From Thioalkalivibrio thiocyanoxidans ARh2 (GTDB taxonomy: Bacteria; Pseudomonadota; Gammaproteobacteria; Ectothiorhodospirales; Ectothiorhodospiraceae): a DNA stretch of 64,000 nt. Below are positions 63,696 to 64,000 of the stretch, piece by piece. The translations under genes and the position numbers were made by a program. The DNA is taken from assembly GCF_000385215.1 (NCBI RefSeq), contig NZ_ARQK01000052.1, positions 19,936 to 83,935 on the forward strand. The letters run 5' to 3'. Each line of letters starts with the position of its first letter. Position 1 is the first letter of the stretch. The notes beneath the pieces are model-generated. The model saw nothing but the letters and a program-made list of their open reading frames with translations, had not been told where the DNA came from and ran no database searches.

Positions 63696-64000
63696 TCGCC
63701 AGCGGACGGCGAGCGTCGCGCCTGTCCGGCGCCGTGGAGGCTGGGTCTGGTTCGGCACCCGGTGTTTACGTGCCTTCGTTCGGCCGCCTGCCTGCGCTGT
63801 CTCGGCAGCGCACCCCGAGGTACTTTCTTGCTTGCCCAAGAAAGTACCCCAAGAAGGGCACCCGGATTCCGCCCGGGGACCTTGCTCCAGGGCCCTCGGG
63901 CCGGCGGCGCTGAAACTCGCTGCGCCTTCGGCTTCGCTCAGACAGTCAGCGCCTCTCTTCCGTCCCGAGGACCCTTCCGCAAGGGGCTTCATACGGGGGG
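63696..64000. other. Intergenic region with a palindromic repeat
   Basis: No gene is supported here. A palindrome near 63819-63847 (GTACTTTCTTGCTTGCCC and its arm AAGAAAGTACCCC) matches a hairpin pattern that I recall from many gammaproteobacterial genomes. The long reverse-strand frame through this region is a shadow of the DUF255 gene. Confidence 0.45.

Noticed and set aside
62481..63992. 503-aa reverse-strand open frame at the window end
   Set aside because: Antisense to the DUF255 gene; no motif.

Overview
The window is GC-rich chromosomal DNA with long runs of overlapping, co-directional genes. Both tRNAs, the 6S RNA next to a 5-formyltetrahydrofolate cyclo-ligase gene, an FNR/ANR-type regulator and the YdbH/YdbL pair are gammaproteobacterial. 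A DsrE2 protein, a periplasmic DsrE-like protein, many acidic proteins and several cytochrome c genes suggest a sulfur-oxidising, possibly haloalkaliphilic member of the Ectothiorhodospiraceae (Thioalkalivibrio-like). That assignment is an inference from gene content. No phage, integron, CRISPR array or complete insertion sequence was seen.

Layout. 0-6.7 kb: cell-envelope genes (DUF218 protein, YdbH-like AsmA-type protein, lipoprotein resembling a YnbE/YdbL fusion, YihY, YceI, CDP-alcohol phosphatidyltransferase). 6.68-6.96 kb: a 288-bp MITE-like element with 33-bp inverted ends. 7-10.3 kb: a four-gene cluster (dehydrogenase, pterin-synthase-like protein without its catalytic triad, glycosyltransferase, methyltransferase). 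10.4-14.7 kb: two secreted low-complexity proteins, a TPR protein, a dynamin-like GTPase and a small membrane protein. 14.8-25.9 kb: DsrE2, two aldo/keto reductases, GST, EVE protein, 5-FTHF cyclo-ligase with ssrS (6S RNA), a Smr-less MutS2-like protein, an FNR-type regulator and a cyclopropane fatty acid synthase. 

27.9-48.7 kb is a cobalamin island. A cobalamin riboswitch precedes btuB, a PduO-type adenosyltransferase with a frameshifted tail, a CobN-like protein with signal peptide and C-terminal membrane anchor, an ExbB/TolQ-like channel and a DUF2149 protein that looks like ExbD/TolR. Then come cobO, cobB/cbiA, cobA, cbiD, an ABC exporter pair, cobG, cobH, cobI, cobJ, cobK (reverse), cobL, cobE and cobM. 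The pathway is mixed: CobG (oxygen-dependent ring contraction) sits with CbiD (usually the anaerobic route), and neither CbiG nor CobF is in the window. A second, reverse-strand cobalamin riboswitch (50.61-50.83 kb) precedes a phosphate-selective-porin-like gene and a cytochrome c'-like gene. This suggests the porin serves cobalt or corrinoid uptake.

51-64 kb: di-haem cytochrome c peroxidase, gltX followed by tRNA-Ala and tRNA-Glu, a 1280-aa BTAD/ATPase/TPR regulator, a periplasmic DsrE-like protein, photolyase with a MerR/CarH-like regulator whose promoter has three TGTAC repeats exactly 11 bp apart, and a secreted DUF255 thioredoxin-fold protein. 

The strongest candidates for an undescribed system are (1) the BtuB / membrane-anchored CobN / ExbB-like / DUF2149 module, which looks like a proton-motive-force-coupled periplasmic corrinoid or metal machine, and (2) the pterin-synthase-like / glycosyltransferase / methyltransferase cluster.
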